A stretch of DNA of 64,000 nt from Panopea generosa (taxonomy: Eukaryota > Mollusca > Bivalvia > Adapedonta > Hiatellidae): positions 9,805,544-9,869,543 of the forward strand of contig CM055895.1 in assembly GCA_029582155.1 (NCBI GenBank), given 5' to 3'. The translations under genes and the position numbers were made by a program. The notes beneath the pieces were generated by a model, which was given only the letters and a program-made list of their open reading frames with translations, ran no database searches and was not told the DNA's origin. Within the stretch, counting starts at the first letter, position 1, and every line of letters begins with the position of its first letter. Of this stretch, positions 35,166 through 46,479 are shown piece after piece.

Positions 35166-35398
35166 TTGTATGATGAAAATAAAGTTATTTTATTGTTTAT
35201 GTTTTAGGATTTTTTTAATATTATACTCTGTGAATATTAGAACCACATACATTATTTAATTTTTTTTAATTTCAATCACTGAAAAGTGATCCATTTAATC
35301 ACCCCGTAATAGGTCTGTGAGGGTCGGGGTGGGCCATCCCTCAACAAACCGTACAAATATATAAATCAGTCAAGTTGTAACATACATTCATATATATA

Positions 35399-35647
35399 CA
35401 CTGAACGGAAAAAGAAAGCATACATTTTGGTTTTTGAAATTATTTCATTATTGACTAAGTTTATTCATGTGATGGAAAAATGAACTGATTTTTATTTTAT
35501 TGTTTTGCTTTGAAATGAATTAAATGTTTGTTTTTTTATTCAACAGTATGATGAATTATAAATATACAAAATTTATATGCAATACATATTTTGTTCCTTG
35601 ACCTGTCGACGATTTTAGGTATGTATACTTTCTTTTTCCTTTCACCG
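35399..35647. mobile_element. Tc1/mariner-type MITE
   Basis: The left end CACTGAACGGAAAAAGAAAG and the reverse complement of the right end (CGGTGAAAGGAAAAAGAAAG) match well over 25 bp and continue into CATACAT/TATACAT. The length (249 bp), AT-rich interior and TA-rich flanks fit a non-autonomous Tc1/mariner derivative. Confidence 0.75.
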
Positions 35648-36189
35648 AATACACATATATACATTAATCTTAAAGGGACACACCAGTCTAAACAAATTAT
35701 AGATTGAAGCTCGAGCTAAAACAAAAATCAAACAGAAATAAAATATAATTTGACACAGCAGATGATATTATAAGAAAATTATGTTGTCTAATGACTTCAG
35801 GAGATTTTTCTCTCTTAAGTCCATAGTGGCTGGCTTGGTGTAGGACCTTAATAAATATTAAATATGTATTTTGGTTTATCCCTTTTTACAGAAAAGATAA
35901 AGTGGCAATAATTACATGAATTTTATTATATTGGGGTTGTTTTTGTGTGTTTATATTTATTACAGGTATCTATAATTGGAATGGTTTATAAACACAATTT
36001 TTTGTGTGTTAATTGATGGTGTTTCTTGAAAGCCAGGAGAAGACATTAAAAAAATTTCAAAGATACCTTGGTTCATTTGATATTTTTCTAGTAAAATTTA
36101 ACTTTATTTGAGAATCAGAAAACACAAAAGAATCACCTATTTCTTAAATTTTATAAAACTATTAAACATATATTTATTGACTGCATAGT

Positions 36190-36478
36190 AACGCAACAAA
36201 ATTATCTGGATGAAAAGTGCAATACAGTAAATACAGACTGGTCATCTTCAAACATAATCTTTGGCAGTATGCAATTCGAAACTGTTTTGAATAGGCTGCT
36301 ATATACTGCTAAACACTTCATATACTGTCAAAAAATGAAAAACAATATTCCTATTTTTGAACCATTAAAACACTATATTAAAATGTTGTATGAAACAGAA
36401 CGATGTATTGCCAAAAATAACATTGAGGTGGAAAAATTTGATTTGTTATGGAACCTATACATTCCCTTTATATCTTAA
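36190..36478 (+). pseudogene. C-terminal remnant of an L1/Tx1-type retrotransposon ORF2
   Basis: The frame 36269-36478 encodes 69 residues including AKHFIYCQKMKNNIPIFEPL and a charged KMLYETERCIAKNNIEVEKF stretch. This follows the pattern of L1/Tx1-type ORF2 ends (AK-YIYKC---K--P-----L---I---YE-EK). In-frame sequence NIIFGSMQFE just upstream also fits. The rest of the element is missing or unrecognisable. The frames at 36448-36800 are low-complexity shadows. Confidence 0.45.
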
Positions 36479-36479
36479 A

Positions 36480-37685
36480 AATAAAAACTATTAATTTTAC
36501 ATTTTTCAGATTTATGTATTATAAAAGTTGCCCTCCAGGATGGCCTCTTTGCTTATTTTGTGTAGACAGTACTTTAGTGAAAATCTCCTGCTGCCTCGAT
36601 TTTTTCTATTGTTGTTTTTGTTTTTTCTTTTTCTACTTATATATTGTTTTATAATGATCCAACTTCTGTTTTATTTTTCATTAAAAGAAAAGGAAAGTGT
36701 TTATATAACAATTTTACATCTGGTCATAGAACACATGTGTACTCTAACTAGAGTTTATCTTATTTGTGAAAGCAAATTTTGCAATAATATAAGATCTTAA
36801 TTACTGTTTACATCAATAGTATAGCCTATATTTTTTGTGTCACAAACGGAATCATTATAATTATAAGGGACTATGTTAAACTATAAATATCTGCTTGGAA
36901 ATAGTGTTTACACATGTACACTCTTAATAATGTTTCTTTCAAAACAATTGTTGTTTCATCCTATTATTTTTTAATATTTGATTTTTAAAAATCAACAACA
37001 AAAAAATCCTTACACTACACACCTGTCTCTCTTGAATTCACATATAAGTTTGTTACTTATTCTTTCTGTATATTTATATACATAATTGACATAATATTTT
37101 AGTTTGTATGTGAATCTGCTTAATTTTTCATGAAATATATGCAAATGAGAAATATATTACACTAATATTCAACCAATCCAATAACTGAAAACCAAATACA
37201 TTATGACCATCATCACATAATGAAAAGAGATAATTGAGTTTTATGTTCTAATGAGCAAACTCCCCTATACATGGATAAATGTTAGAGTTTTGACAACTCA
37301 AGGGTCATAATCATAATGCATTTATCCAATTTGGTTCATTCATAATCATGTCATACATGAAGACCAAATGATAACTGCAGGCATACATACTGTAAAAGTT
37401 ATCAGACTGAATTAAACATTGCTATCATATCTTGTAATATTCACTGGGATACTTTTGTTTTTTGCGTGTGGACACATAAAAATACTGTTGCAATATGTTC
37501 ACACCCTATGCTGTTCGCTTCTCGGTCAATAATTTCTTCGAGCGATCAGAAATGCATTTAATAGATTGTCAACAGGTTTGATCCCAGGCTCAACGTGATG
37601 GCCTCAAAATAACACTCAATCATTGTTTCATCAAAGATATGGATATGCAGAATATTTGAATTTCCCACACCTAAGCCATAAAATT
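36480..37685. other. No gene seen
   Basis: T-rich, then AT-rich sequence. Near 37580-37605, CAGGTTTGATCCCAGGCTC resembles a pol III box B, probably a SINE scrap. Confidence 0.45.
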
Positions 37686-37689
37686 GTAT

Positions 37690-37878
37690 TGTATCAGTGA
37701 TATCACAAAGGTCTGCTTGTTAGCGCTGCCACACTGTAGTATCATGATGCAGACATACAGCATGAAACCCCGTCAGCATTTGTAACTCTTATTTTAGTCT
37801 TTGCTATAACTCGGCCTGGGTTTGAACCCATGACATTTTGCATACGAGACAGATTTTAACTAGTCCACTATTGCAGTA
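37690..37878 (-). mobile_element. Probable tRNA-derived SINE fragment
   Basis: The minus strand contains CATGGGTTCAAACCCAGG (box B-like) and an eroded box A (AATAGTGGACTAGTTAAAA). Confidence 0.45.
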
Positions 37879-38129
37879 TATTTTAAGTCATAAAGCACAA
37901 TCTAAATATATTAAGATAACCGGTCATGATTTGTTCTTTAAAAGATAATTTAAAAAAAAATTATGCTAAGGTACTATGGTATGTCTAGATTATACACTTC
38001 TTCCTATAAGATGATGAAAGGTCAGCTTATTATCTTAATTAATTATCTCAAGTGCTCAGCATAATATGTATATAATAATTATTATGTGGTATTGAACATA
38101 ATAAATAGACATATGTCGTGATGGCAAGA

Positions 38130-38560
38130 TAAAATATGTTGAGTCCTCGATATATTAAGCGAGGAGTTCGAAATAATCATCCAGGAGCTCATCATAATAA
38201 GTCCGTATCAAGAAGTAACAGTGTGAGATATTGAAATAAGTACAATATTGAGATAATAAGTAAAGCATTTGACATTACAAGTATAATGCTCAAGATAATA
38301 AGTCGAGAGCTTGAAATAATAAACTTTAAGCTGAAAGCCCAAGATATTAAGTCAAGGTCTAGAGATAATATGTCAGAATATAGAGATAATTCAAAATTTT
38401 AAGATATCAAGTGGAGATAATATGTCAAGGGCTCAACATAATTATTTACTTGAATAAAGTCAATATTAAGATTAAATAAGCTGAGTTCTGGACAAAACAA
38501 GTTGAGATGATAATTGAAGAACTCGACTTAACTCAATATCTTGTCAAGTACAAAAATAAA
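38130..38560. repeat. Degenerate minisatellite, about 20-25 bp unit
   Basis: Variants of AAGATAATAAGTCGAGAGC recur over about 430 bp, for example GAGATAATAAGTAAAGC, CAAGATATTAAGTCAAGG, GAGATAATATGTCAG and GAGATAATATGTCAAGGGC. Unit lengths vary, and it fades at both ends. Confidence 0.75.
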
Positions 38561-40250
38561 TATATGTGTGTCCGAAAAACACTTACATAAGGCGCATAGC
38601 CATTACCAATTCAATTTTTAGTAACTATGACTTCTTGTTAAAAAACGCATGTTATCTTAACACTTTCATATACCATAGGTGATATTCCAAGGTGCCAAAC
38701 TACTAGCCAGTTACAGTGTTATTTGAAAGTAAACAGTGTTGCTACATTCCAAAATTAAGGACATCTTTCTGTAAAGGCATCCAGGACAATGATTTGATAT
38801 CTACTGCAGTTATTGCAAAGGATAACTAACGACGTATTGTGGACAATTACTCAAATAATATCACATGCTTCCAAAGGCCGTATTCAAACAATATAGCATC
38901 GTCTCTTGAGTCACAGACTAACATTTGAGGAACATGGTCTTTGTTTGTGTAAGATAGAGGGACGGTATGGACCTGATTGAACAGCTTTAAAGGAATAAAG
39001 CATACAATTATACAGACTGTTTGGTTAGTAAGTAATTATAAATTTGACTGTTTAAGTATAACTTATTTCTCTATAAAATAAAACAATTTTTATTTACACA
39101 TGGTCTATTGAAAGTTTTGATATACGGAATGTAGACGACTAAGACTTGAACTATGCTTTGAATAACACGTCTTGATCTTTTAAGTTTAATCATTTTTATT
39201 TTATCAAAATTATGAAGACTCAATAATAATTATAAAACTATATTTCCTTTTTTCTTTTTTTATATCCCTTACCAAAGAGATATAATGAGATAGAAAAGCA
39301 AGTGATTGGGGTTTTGTGAAAGCTTGTGTATTCACACATTATCTTGTGAGTTATTAATGGCCTTACTTTGCGGAAGGAAAAAATGACCATTCACAACAAT
39401 TTGTGTATAAAATTAGTGGTGTACTTCTGATTATAAAATGTATAAACTGCAATTAAAATAACAACCATTTTTGTACAAAAAAGCAGTAGCCTTTGAAGTC
39501 TGAATGATTAATTTGCCAAATAATCTGCTTGCTATTTTATCAACATTAAGTCACAAGACGCAAGTTTTCTATCCTTCTATATACACCAATGCTTTAAGCT
39601 AGAATTTGTGTTCCAAGTACAAACCCTGTCTCAAGTAAGAAAATGTATCTAAATAATTCAGAATTGAAATTACTCTTCTTTATGAAGGAGCTTTGGTGTA
39701 CATAAGAATCCCATAGTTTTGTCAAGTATTGCTGGTAATTGACGCTGATAAATGTTTCACTATAGCATATATGATGAAGCCATTTTTATAAGTACAAGTT
39801 AAACTAGTGTAATTATTATAAAGGGATATATATCAATCTTGGAATCAATTTAATAATGTCCATCTTACTAATTACTCTCAATACATGTTCTTATGAATGT
39901 AAACCTCCAAATACACTTTATCCGAAACTTCATATTTAAAAACTTATTAACATAATGTTTTTTATAACTTTAACTTAGGTGTTTCGTTAGTATTAGAAAG
40001 AAATGAGTTTAAAACTGTTACCATTTTGTCCTAGATGCCCAAAAATGTGAAAAGTTAATTTATTACATTTAGCATGTGTCCCTTTAACATTATTTTCTTT
40101 AGACTAACCGATAATTTAAAGGAAAAATAGCTGACTGTTTTTGCATTTTAATAATATTTTACCAATGAACTGAAATAATGAAATCATAAAAAATGATCAT
40201 ATAGCTCATCGGAAACTGTAATGATAATAGTTTTCACATTGATTGGTTGA
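38560..40250. other. No gene seen
   Basis: AT-rich sequence with no frame of note on either strand and no repeat I can identify. Confidence 0.45.
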
Positions 40251-40254
40251 ATAT

Positions 40255-40530
40255 TTAGTGTGATTTTTATGCCATCGAGGGCTATCAAACGATCAATTAA
40301 CCTAACCACTCTTTTCATGGATCCATAAAGGTTAACCAGTACTCGAGCACACCCCATCTCCACAATTTACCGATAACTTTCTCACTTAAATCAGTTGTAA
40401 AAGACAAATGATTATGAGATGCAATGTCGTACATCAATCATCAAGGAGACTTTTGCAGAGAGGGGATTCGAACTCATGACCCCTGGATTGATAGTCGGAC
40501 GCGCTACCAACTTAGCTAATCGGGCTCGGC
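40255..40530 (-). mobile_element. Near full-length family 1 SINE
   Basis: Inverted copy of the 12972 element: tail TTTATGCCATCGAGGGCTAT, body CCAGTACTCGAGCACACCCC, box B GAGTTCGAATCCCC and box A TAGCTAAGTTGGTAGCG on the minus strand. The 93-codon minus frame across it is a shadow. Confidence 0.85.
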
Positions 40531-40739
40531 TTCTCAAATAAAGCTTGATATTGATACCAAGGGCATGGTCAAATATAATGCAGGGTTTCTGATTTGAATA
40601 AACCTTACAGAGTTGCAAGCTATACAAAACAATGTCAAGTACAAATTTTGGGGTTACATATACACAGGACATATACATGGCACGGGAGTGCAAGAAACCC
40701 GTGACCTATTATACTTGTTTAGTAACTCTACTATTTAGT

Positions 40740-41033
40740 CATTGCTTGGCTTTAATTGTATAACTCTGCACTCGTACCTAAATACCTAAATACTGTGCAA
40801 CTTTCCGACTTGCCAAAATATGGTAAAATGGCGTTATTTGGTGGAATAACATAAAACACTGACTGGTAGTTAGCGGTGCTTTGATACCCTACCCTACTTG
40901 TCTCAATATACTGACACTTCTTGTTTCATTTTTCTGAAAATCTAGTATTTGGTACAACACCGTCAGGGATCGAACCGATGACCTTTCGCATGTGAAGCAG
41001 ATGCTCTACCACTAGATCACTGTATGGTTAAGG
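40740..41033 (-). mobile_element. tRNA-Val-like SINE
   Basis: The minus strand reads CAGTGATCTAGTGGTAGAGC, then CTGCTTCACATGCGAAAGG (CAC in the anticodon position) and TCATCGGTTCGATCCCTGA. An unrelated body follows towards 40740. The acceptor stem is imperfect. Confidence 0.65.
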
Positions 41034-41144
41034 GTGGTATGAAAAGTGAATGGTAAAGGTGACATTTATCTGAATTATATGATAAAAAGGAACTTGAGTT
41101 GAGCATATTTTTATTGATTTATAATTTACTACTGTCTCGCCACA

Positions 41145-41215
41145 GAGCGAGTTTCTGTGGCAACATCGGTAAAGCGTTGCACAAAGTAGATGTGGGTTCA
41201 AATCATTGTTGAGAT
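41145..41215 (+). pseudogene. tRNA-like fragment
   Basis: GGCAACATCGGTAAAGCG and GATGTGGGTTCAAATCATTG resemble pol III boxes. Decayed; likely SINE. Confidence 0.35.
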
Positions 41216-41568
41216 AACTTATTTGGCATTGTAAATGTTCCAGGCCCACCACAATGTAATTTATAAATTGACAGAAATAATATGACGCTCGACACATAAT
41301 ATATTTGATGATTAACACGCACTTGTGTTACAAGATCCTTTTTTGTAGTACAGAAACAGGTTTTGTTTGGTTACAAGTAAAATGATAATGACAAACGGCC
41401 ACTGAGTGATCAGAAAAGCTCTTGAGCCTGTGGCCTCCACGAGCTAAATATCATTCACAATAACATTTAACAGTCATCATTTGTTCTGTTTCCTTTGTTC
41501 AGTCTTATGGAAATAAAATCATTGCAATGTCAACGCTCTTTCCCTCAACGTATTAAAGTCTGGGTCTA

Positions 41569-41769
41569 GTGGCTGCCATCTCGATAGACTGTCAGGATGG
41601 CAATTATTTATATGGTGATGCACTTTACAAGAAGAAAAAGCAAACAAGTATATGTTCAGACTCAGGATCTGTCTATGATATTCTACTCACAAACTCAGGA
41701 TCTGTCCATGATATACTTTACATAAAATACCTAGTCACTGACGTTTCCAAAGTCAGTTACTGTCAATAA
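41569..41769 (+). other. Weak frame containing a 34-bp tandem duplication
   Basis: The frame begins MAAISIDCQDGNYLYGDALY. Inside it ACTCAGGATCTGTCTATGAT (41660) repeats with one change at 41694. Without splice sites or a known family I treat it as a probable chance frame over a small duplication. Confidence 0.2.
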
Positions 41770-43610
41770 CTGACATGCCTGTTACTCTTGTCAATATCGT
41801 TATTCTGAATATATTGGGAACAGGTCAGTTCTGTACAGCATACAGATATGTCAGAGCAGTGCATCACCACAGAGAACAGTATTGGTGTTTATACATCACT
41901 TGGTCCAGTGTGACAGTTCTATTTCCTAGTAAAAAAATGAAGTAGAATATAATACGATTTCATATTATTTCCAGTTATAAAATAATGCATCTTTCAATAC
42001 TAGATTTATTTTCCTAGATACAAACTTTTGAACCAGAAAATAAGTGCATGTACATATATAATTGCAACACACAAAAAGGTTGGTATACAGAGATATAATA
42101 AAATTAGGGCCATAAAATGTAAAGTTCTATACGACATGTATAAGCTTTAACTGATTATTAAACATTTGTTACATGCTTCTATTAATTAACTGTTAGTAAA
42201 GCGGTGAAACCACCCGGTACAAAATTGTAGTGGTACGAAACCTCCAACAATTCTCTCTGTTTACCGGCTTTAAGCCTAAAAAATCAATGCGTAGATGGAC
42301 TGCTTTTTTATTACATAATTGTTATTTGGACATCTGACATGCTTTTCTTCTCGGTGAATATACAATAAAATACGCCAAAGGCACATGCAATTAGATATAT
42401 ATCGCAATGGCTTCGAACGCAAACAAGAAAAAAAGAACTTCAGTTCTCGTATGACAACAGTGCAAAACACAATATTCGCTCTGCATTTAGATAGATACCA
42501 ATATATCTATCTGGTCTTGTTGAATTTTAAAATGTTACATGCATCTTAACGTCATAAATTGCGTAAAGAAAATACTTACAAAGGACTTAACAGTTTCTTG
42601 AAGTGTAGGTATTTTTTTGCGTATGCGCGAATGTAATATCCTGTTACGTCATACAGACAATTTACATATCTTATTTATAAATGACGGATCGGGAAACCCG
42701 TAATCAGTATTCTGAAAACACGTACCAAAAAGTCAGTTAAATATCAATTTATTTTATTTACTAAAGCCGCGGAAAGGTTTATATTGAACAGAAATCAACA
42801 TATATTGCATATTAATAATTCGTGGATAGGTTGCTTTAAGTGCCCATACAACGGCAGATGTAACGCGCAAGAACAACCGTTCGCCCATGAACCGATTTTC
42901 TTAAGTCTAACAACAATGAATCAGACTCAAAACAAAAATCATTAAAAAAAACACCGAGATTAGGTATTAGTGATCTTTTATGACCACAAACCTCGTAGAA
43001 CCGTTGTTGTGATAATCAAATTATATCTTTTAAAAAAGATCCTTTAGATGGATGAATAAATGAATAAAAAAATCATAACAACATCAGGGTAATTGTATTA
43101 ACAACAACCCTCACGCCGCCTGTATCGAATTAAGCACTTAATTACCTCCATGATACAAGAAACCCGTGCATGTTTTCAATACTGAGTCTTGGTATATGCT
43201 TGCTCAGTTCAACAATGACGGATGTCTAGTATTAAATAGTACTGACGAAGCTGTGATAACGCAAACTGTCACATAGCTAATTACCTATCATTTCATTTTA
43301 ATGTTTCCCGTTTGCATCCTTGTAAATGATAAATATGATTCCGATTTCACTTGGAAAATGTGTTGGGGGTACATACATCATTTATTTGATTTCAATGAAG
43401 TTTTATCTTTATTTCCATATCACTTATATCTTTATGAAATCAAACGAGATTAAGCATCGTAAATACTGATAAAGTACTTTATTTTAATTAGAAAAGCAGT
43501 CCTTATTTTACTAGTATTTTGTTAATCGTTATTCATTCTGAGCCGAATAATTGGTTATTTAGGAATATTAGCCTTTACCATACTGAAAATTAAACCCTCT
43601 AAAATTAATG
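41770..43610. other. No gene seen
   Basis: AT-rich sequence. The 42276-42470 minus frame shows no conserved feature. Confidence 0.45.
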
Positions 43611-43619
43611 CACCATTTT

Positions 43620-46195
43620 AACATATTATAATAAAGAGGTCATGTATAGTATAGACGGTAAATGAGCAATATTTGTTGGTAATATATTGTGGTATGCTTC
43701 GACACCTACCGCAATTAATATAATGTTTACATCTGTATTTCCGTAAATGCACGGCATTAATATTTATAAGATACAGAACGTTAATAATAATGTAAAATAT
43801 CAGAAATACCTTCGTTGTTATTTCATTTTTTATATATATAAAACTTTTGTTCAATATTTACATCATAATCTACATTATAAAACTTAACACATTCATAAAA
43901 CATTACATTTAATGCACTTATATATAATATAAATAAACATATCATGATTAATTCCAAGTATATTAGTAATATTTTAATTAATTGTAAACCAATTAAAATA
44001 TGCACTTGTTTGACAATTGTTTGCTCCTCTTTAAATATCTAAAGAATAGAATATATTCGTATTTAAATAATGCAATAATATCAACCCTCGTGCTTCTGCA
44101 ATTACTTACGAAACATGATTTAAATATAAAGAATCCTGCAAGGGCTAAAAAAGTAACTATATTATTATATTCTTGTTTTCTAATTTTATATCTTATAACT
44201 TTATTTTCATAACTGCTGATACGCCACAATGTTTAAGAATGGTTGTTTTATTAGTCAAGAGAGTTTCCATTTCTTGGCAATCAATGAAAAGATGTGTTAC
44301 TTTTTCACCACATATATTACAAAAAGGAGTTTGTTCTATTTGCCACATATATTGCATTTAATTGGAAGGATCTATTACAAAAAATAGTTTATATTAAAAT
44401 TGTTGAATTCTATTGTCATGTAAAGTGTGAATAAAACTATATATATTTCCCAATTAAATATTGCGTTTAGTTGTATATTTAAATAATTATGAATGTATGA
44501 TTTCGTAAATTTAAGTTTAATCAAATGATTGTATAACTGTTTATAATTTGTTCTTTTCAAGTAAATTCCTTTTCCATCTTGAGTATTAATATTAATATTG
44601 TGTTCAGTTTTATCTAGTGATTGGTTTGCTTCTTCTGATTTTAATATAATTGTTCATCGTTTTGGTATTGCTAATTTAACTGTGCTTTATTAAGATATCA
44701 AATTGGATATGGATTAATTTATCTAAGATTCAATCTTGATTTATCTCTCCATTTTTATAAATTATATCATTAATAAATATTTTTTCAAATTTTATCCAAT
44801 TGTTAAATATTAAACAATTACCGTTTTGTTTTAGTTCTTTGTTTCCCCAAATTATTTTTTATTCTGATAGATTGCACATCTTCACATGGTTTAATATTTA
44901 TTTCTCTTCATTTGAATCCAACAGTTTATAAGATCAATATAAACATCAGTTATTGGCTGGTGAGCGGGAATGCTTTTAAAATTGTCTATATTCATTTCAA
45001 AAATTAAATAATGATCTCCAAATATAGCTAAACATATTTTGGCCAGACTTTCCAATTGGTTTCATAATTATTAGTCAAAACTTTAATCCATTTCATTTTG
45101 AGTGATTTGAAAAAAAATAAGCTGGATTTCACCTTTCAATTTATCACCAATCAATGTGATTAGTTTAATTATTTAATTTTTGTCACGTTTGCCGCTAAAC
45201 AGAAAATTAAAAAAAAATTAATATATTTACAATATAGTGACTAATGACTGAACAGCATTAACAAATGTTGGTTATAAAAGAATTTTTATTATTTGAATTT
45301 TTCCAAAATAAGTCTATTTTCTTTTTTGTCATTTTTAGCTCTACCGGCCAAAGGCCAGAAGTGCTTATGCGATGGCGCGTTATCCGTCATCTGTCGTCTG
45401 TTAGCAGCACTTTCTCTGAAACCACTAAGCCAATTAAACTGAAACTTCACATGGATGTTTCTATTGCATAGGAGACTATACAGAAGATTTTCTTTTTCGA
45501 TCTAAAATTCAATATGGCCGCTGTTACTAGAATATAGTCCAAAACTTAAAACAAATCTTCCTCTCATGAACGGCACAACAGATTCAAAAATGATGACCAA
45601 CTATAGTTTTGTTAGATGTGTTCAAAAAGTGTTTCTAGGGTTGAAAATGACCCCGCCCCGAGAGTTCAATTATGGGACACGTGTCATTATAATTAATAGG
45701 GGCTGGGTTGTATAAGGGTTCTGTACAGGGAACTAATCTTTTACAGATGAATGGTAAGGAAATTTAAAGTATTTCCTTTTCGTACCCAAGCAATTATGTT
45801 TTTGTGGTGGGGTATTTATTCATACGTTGTTAAGACGTCCCCCACAAAAAGTGTAAATATTGTGAAATTTCAAAAAAAAAGCTATGGCCACTATAAGTCA
45901 GTTAAGCGTCCTCAGGCCCTCTTCGGCCTCTTGCTTTTATAGTTCTGTCACATTTTTCAAGTTTTGATTCCCAATTAAGACTATAATATTTGTGCTTATT
46001 TTGTCCAAAAAGAATACGTAGTGGTTTTATCGAAATTATGAAAGAATTATTGAAACCAAATGTATTTAAAGTTAAAAGAAAAAGTCACATTCGTCTGTGT
46101 CAAAAGCTTTTCTAAAATCTAAAAATAAAATGGCACCATCTATATTGAGTTTTTCTGTAAATCTATAATATATTTAGTATATACTTTATTATAGT
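43620..46195 (-). pseudogene. Decayed L1/Tx1-type non-LTR retrotransposon, minus strand
   Basis: At 46137-46085 the minus strand encodes GAILFLDFRKAFDT, preceded by FTEKLNID. This is the conserved reverse-transcriptase block with the first catalytic Asp region. After an interruption by a foreign repeat (45338-45934) the reading continues with stops and frameshifts: KWIKVLTNNYETNWKVWPKY (about 45110-45050), a weak IWGNKE-type block near 44850, and near 44350-44230 TPFCNICGEKVTHLFIDCQE, which has the C-x2-C...H-x4-C finger at the end of L1-type ORF2. The YADD/FADD segment is not recognisable. Frames at 43618-44229 are fragments of the C-terminal end. Not functional. Confidence 0.75.
45338..45934 (+). 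mobile_element. 597-bp dispersed element inserted into the retrotransposon
   Basis: It begins GCTCTACCGGCCAAAGGCC and ends CCTCTTCGGCCTCTTGC. Both ends are GGCC-rich and partly complementary (GGCCAAAGGCC/GGCCTC). TTTTA lies immediately outside both ends (45333-45337 and 45935-45939), a possible target duplication. The retrotransposon reading frame resumes on either side. I recall the left end as a frequent bivalve repeat. The frames 45265-45471 and 45751-45942 are shadows. Confidence 0.65.
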
Positions 46196-46479
46196 GGTTT
46201 ATAATGCACGTTATTGTCCTGTCGTGCTGGTGGAGCAAACTGACGCATACTTTGCCCGATAGATCGATACTAAAACGGCGAAAGGACGACGTATTTTAAG
46301 ACGAATTTGATATTTTTGTCATGTTTTCTTCTTTTGGAAATTTGATAAAACTTTTCTATATTTCAAATTAATGTATGTTTTGACATTATCAAATTAAATA
46401 ATTTATTAATAAACGGTATTTTTCATGACTTCATGGTATTCCACAAAATAATAATTAATAAAACAAACCTTACTTTAAC

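Noticed and set aside
36448-36800. Two F/L/C-rich plus-strand frames
   Set aside because: Low-complexity T-rich DNA after a retrotransposon tail; no splice or family evidence.
40412-40693. 93-codon minus-strand frame
   Set aside because: It runs through an inverted tRNA-derived SINE and its flank; the peptide reflects the tRNA-like sequence.
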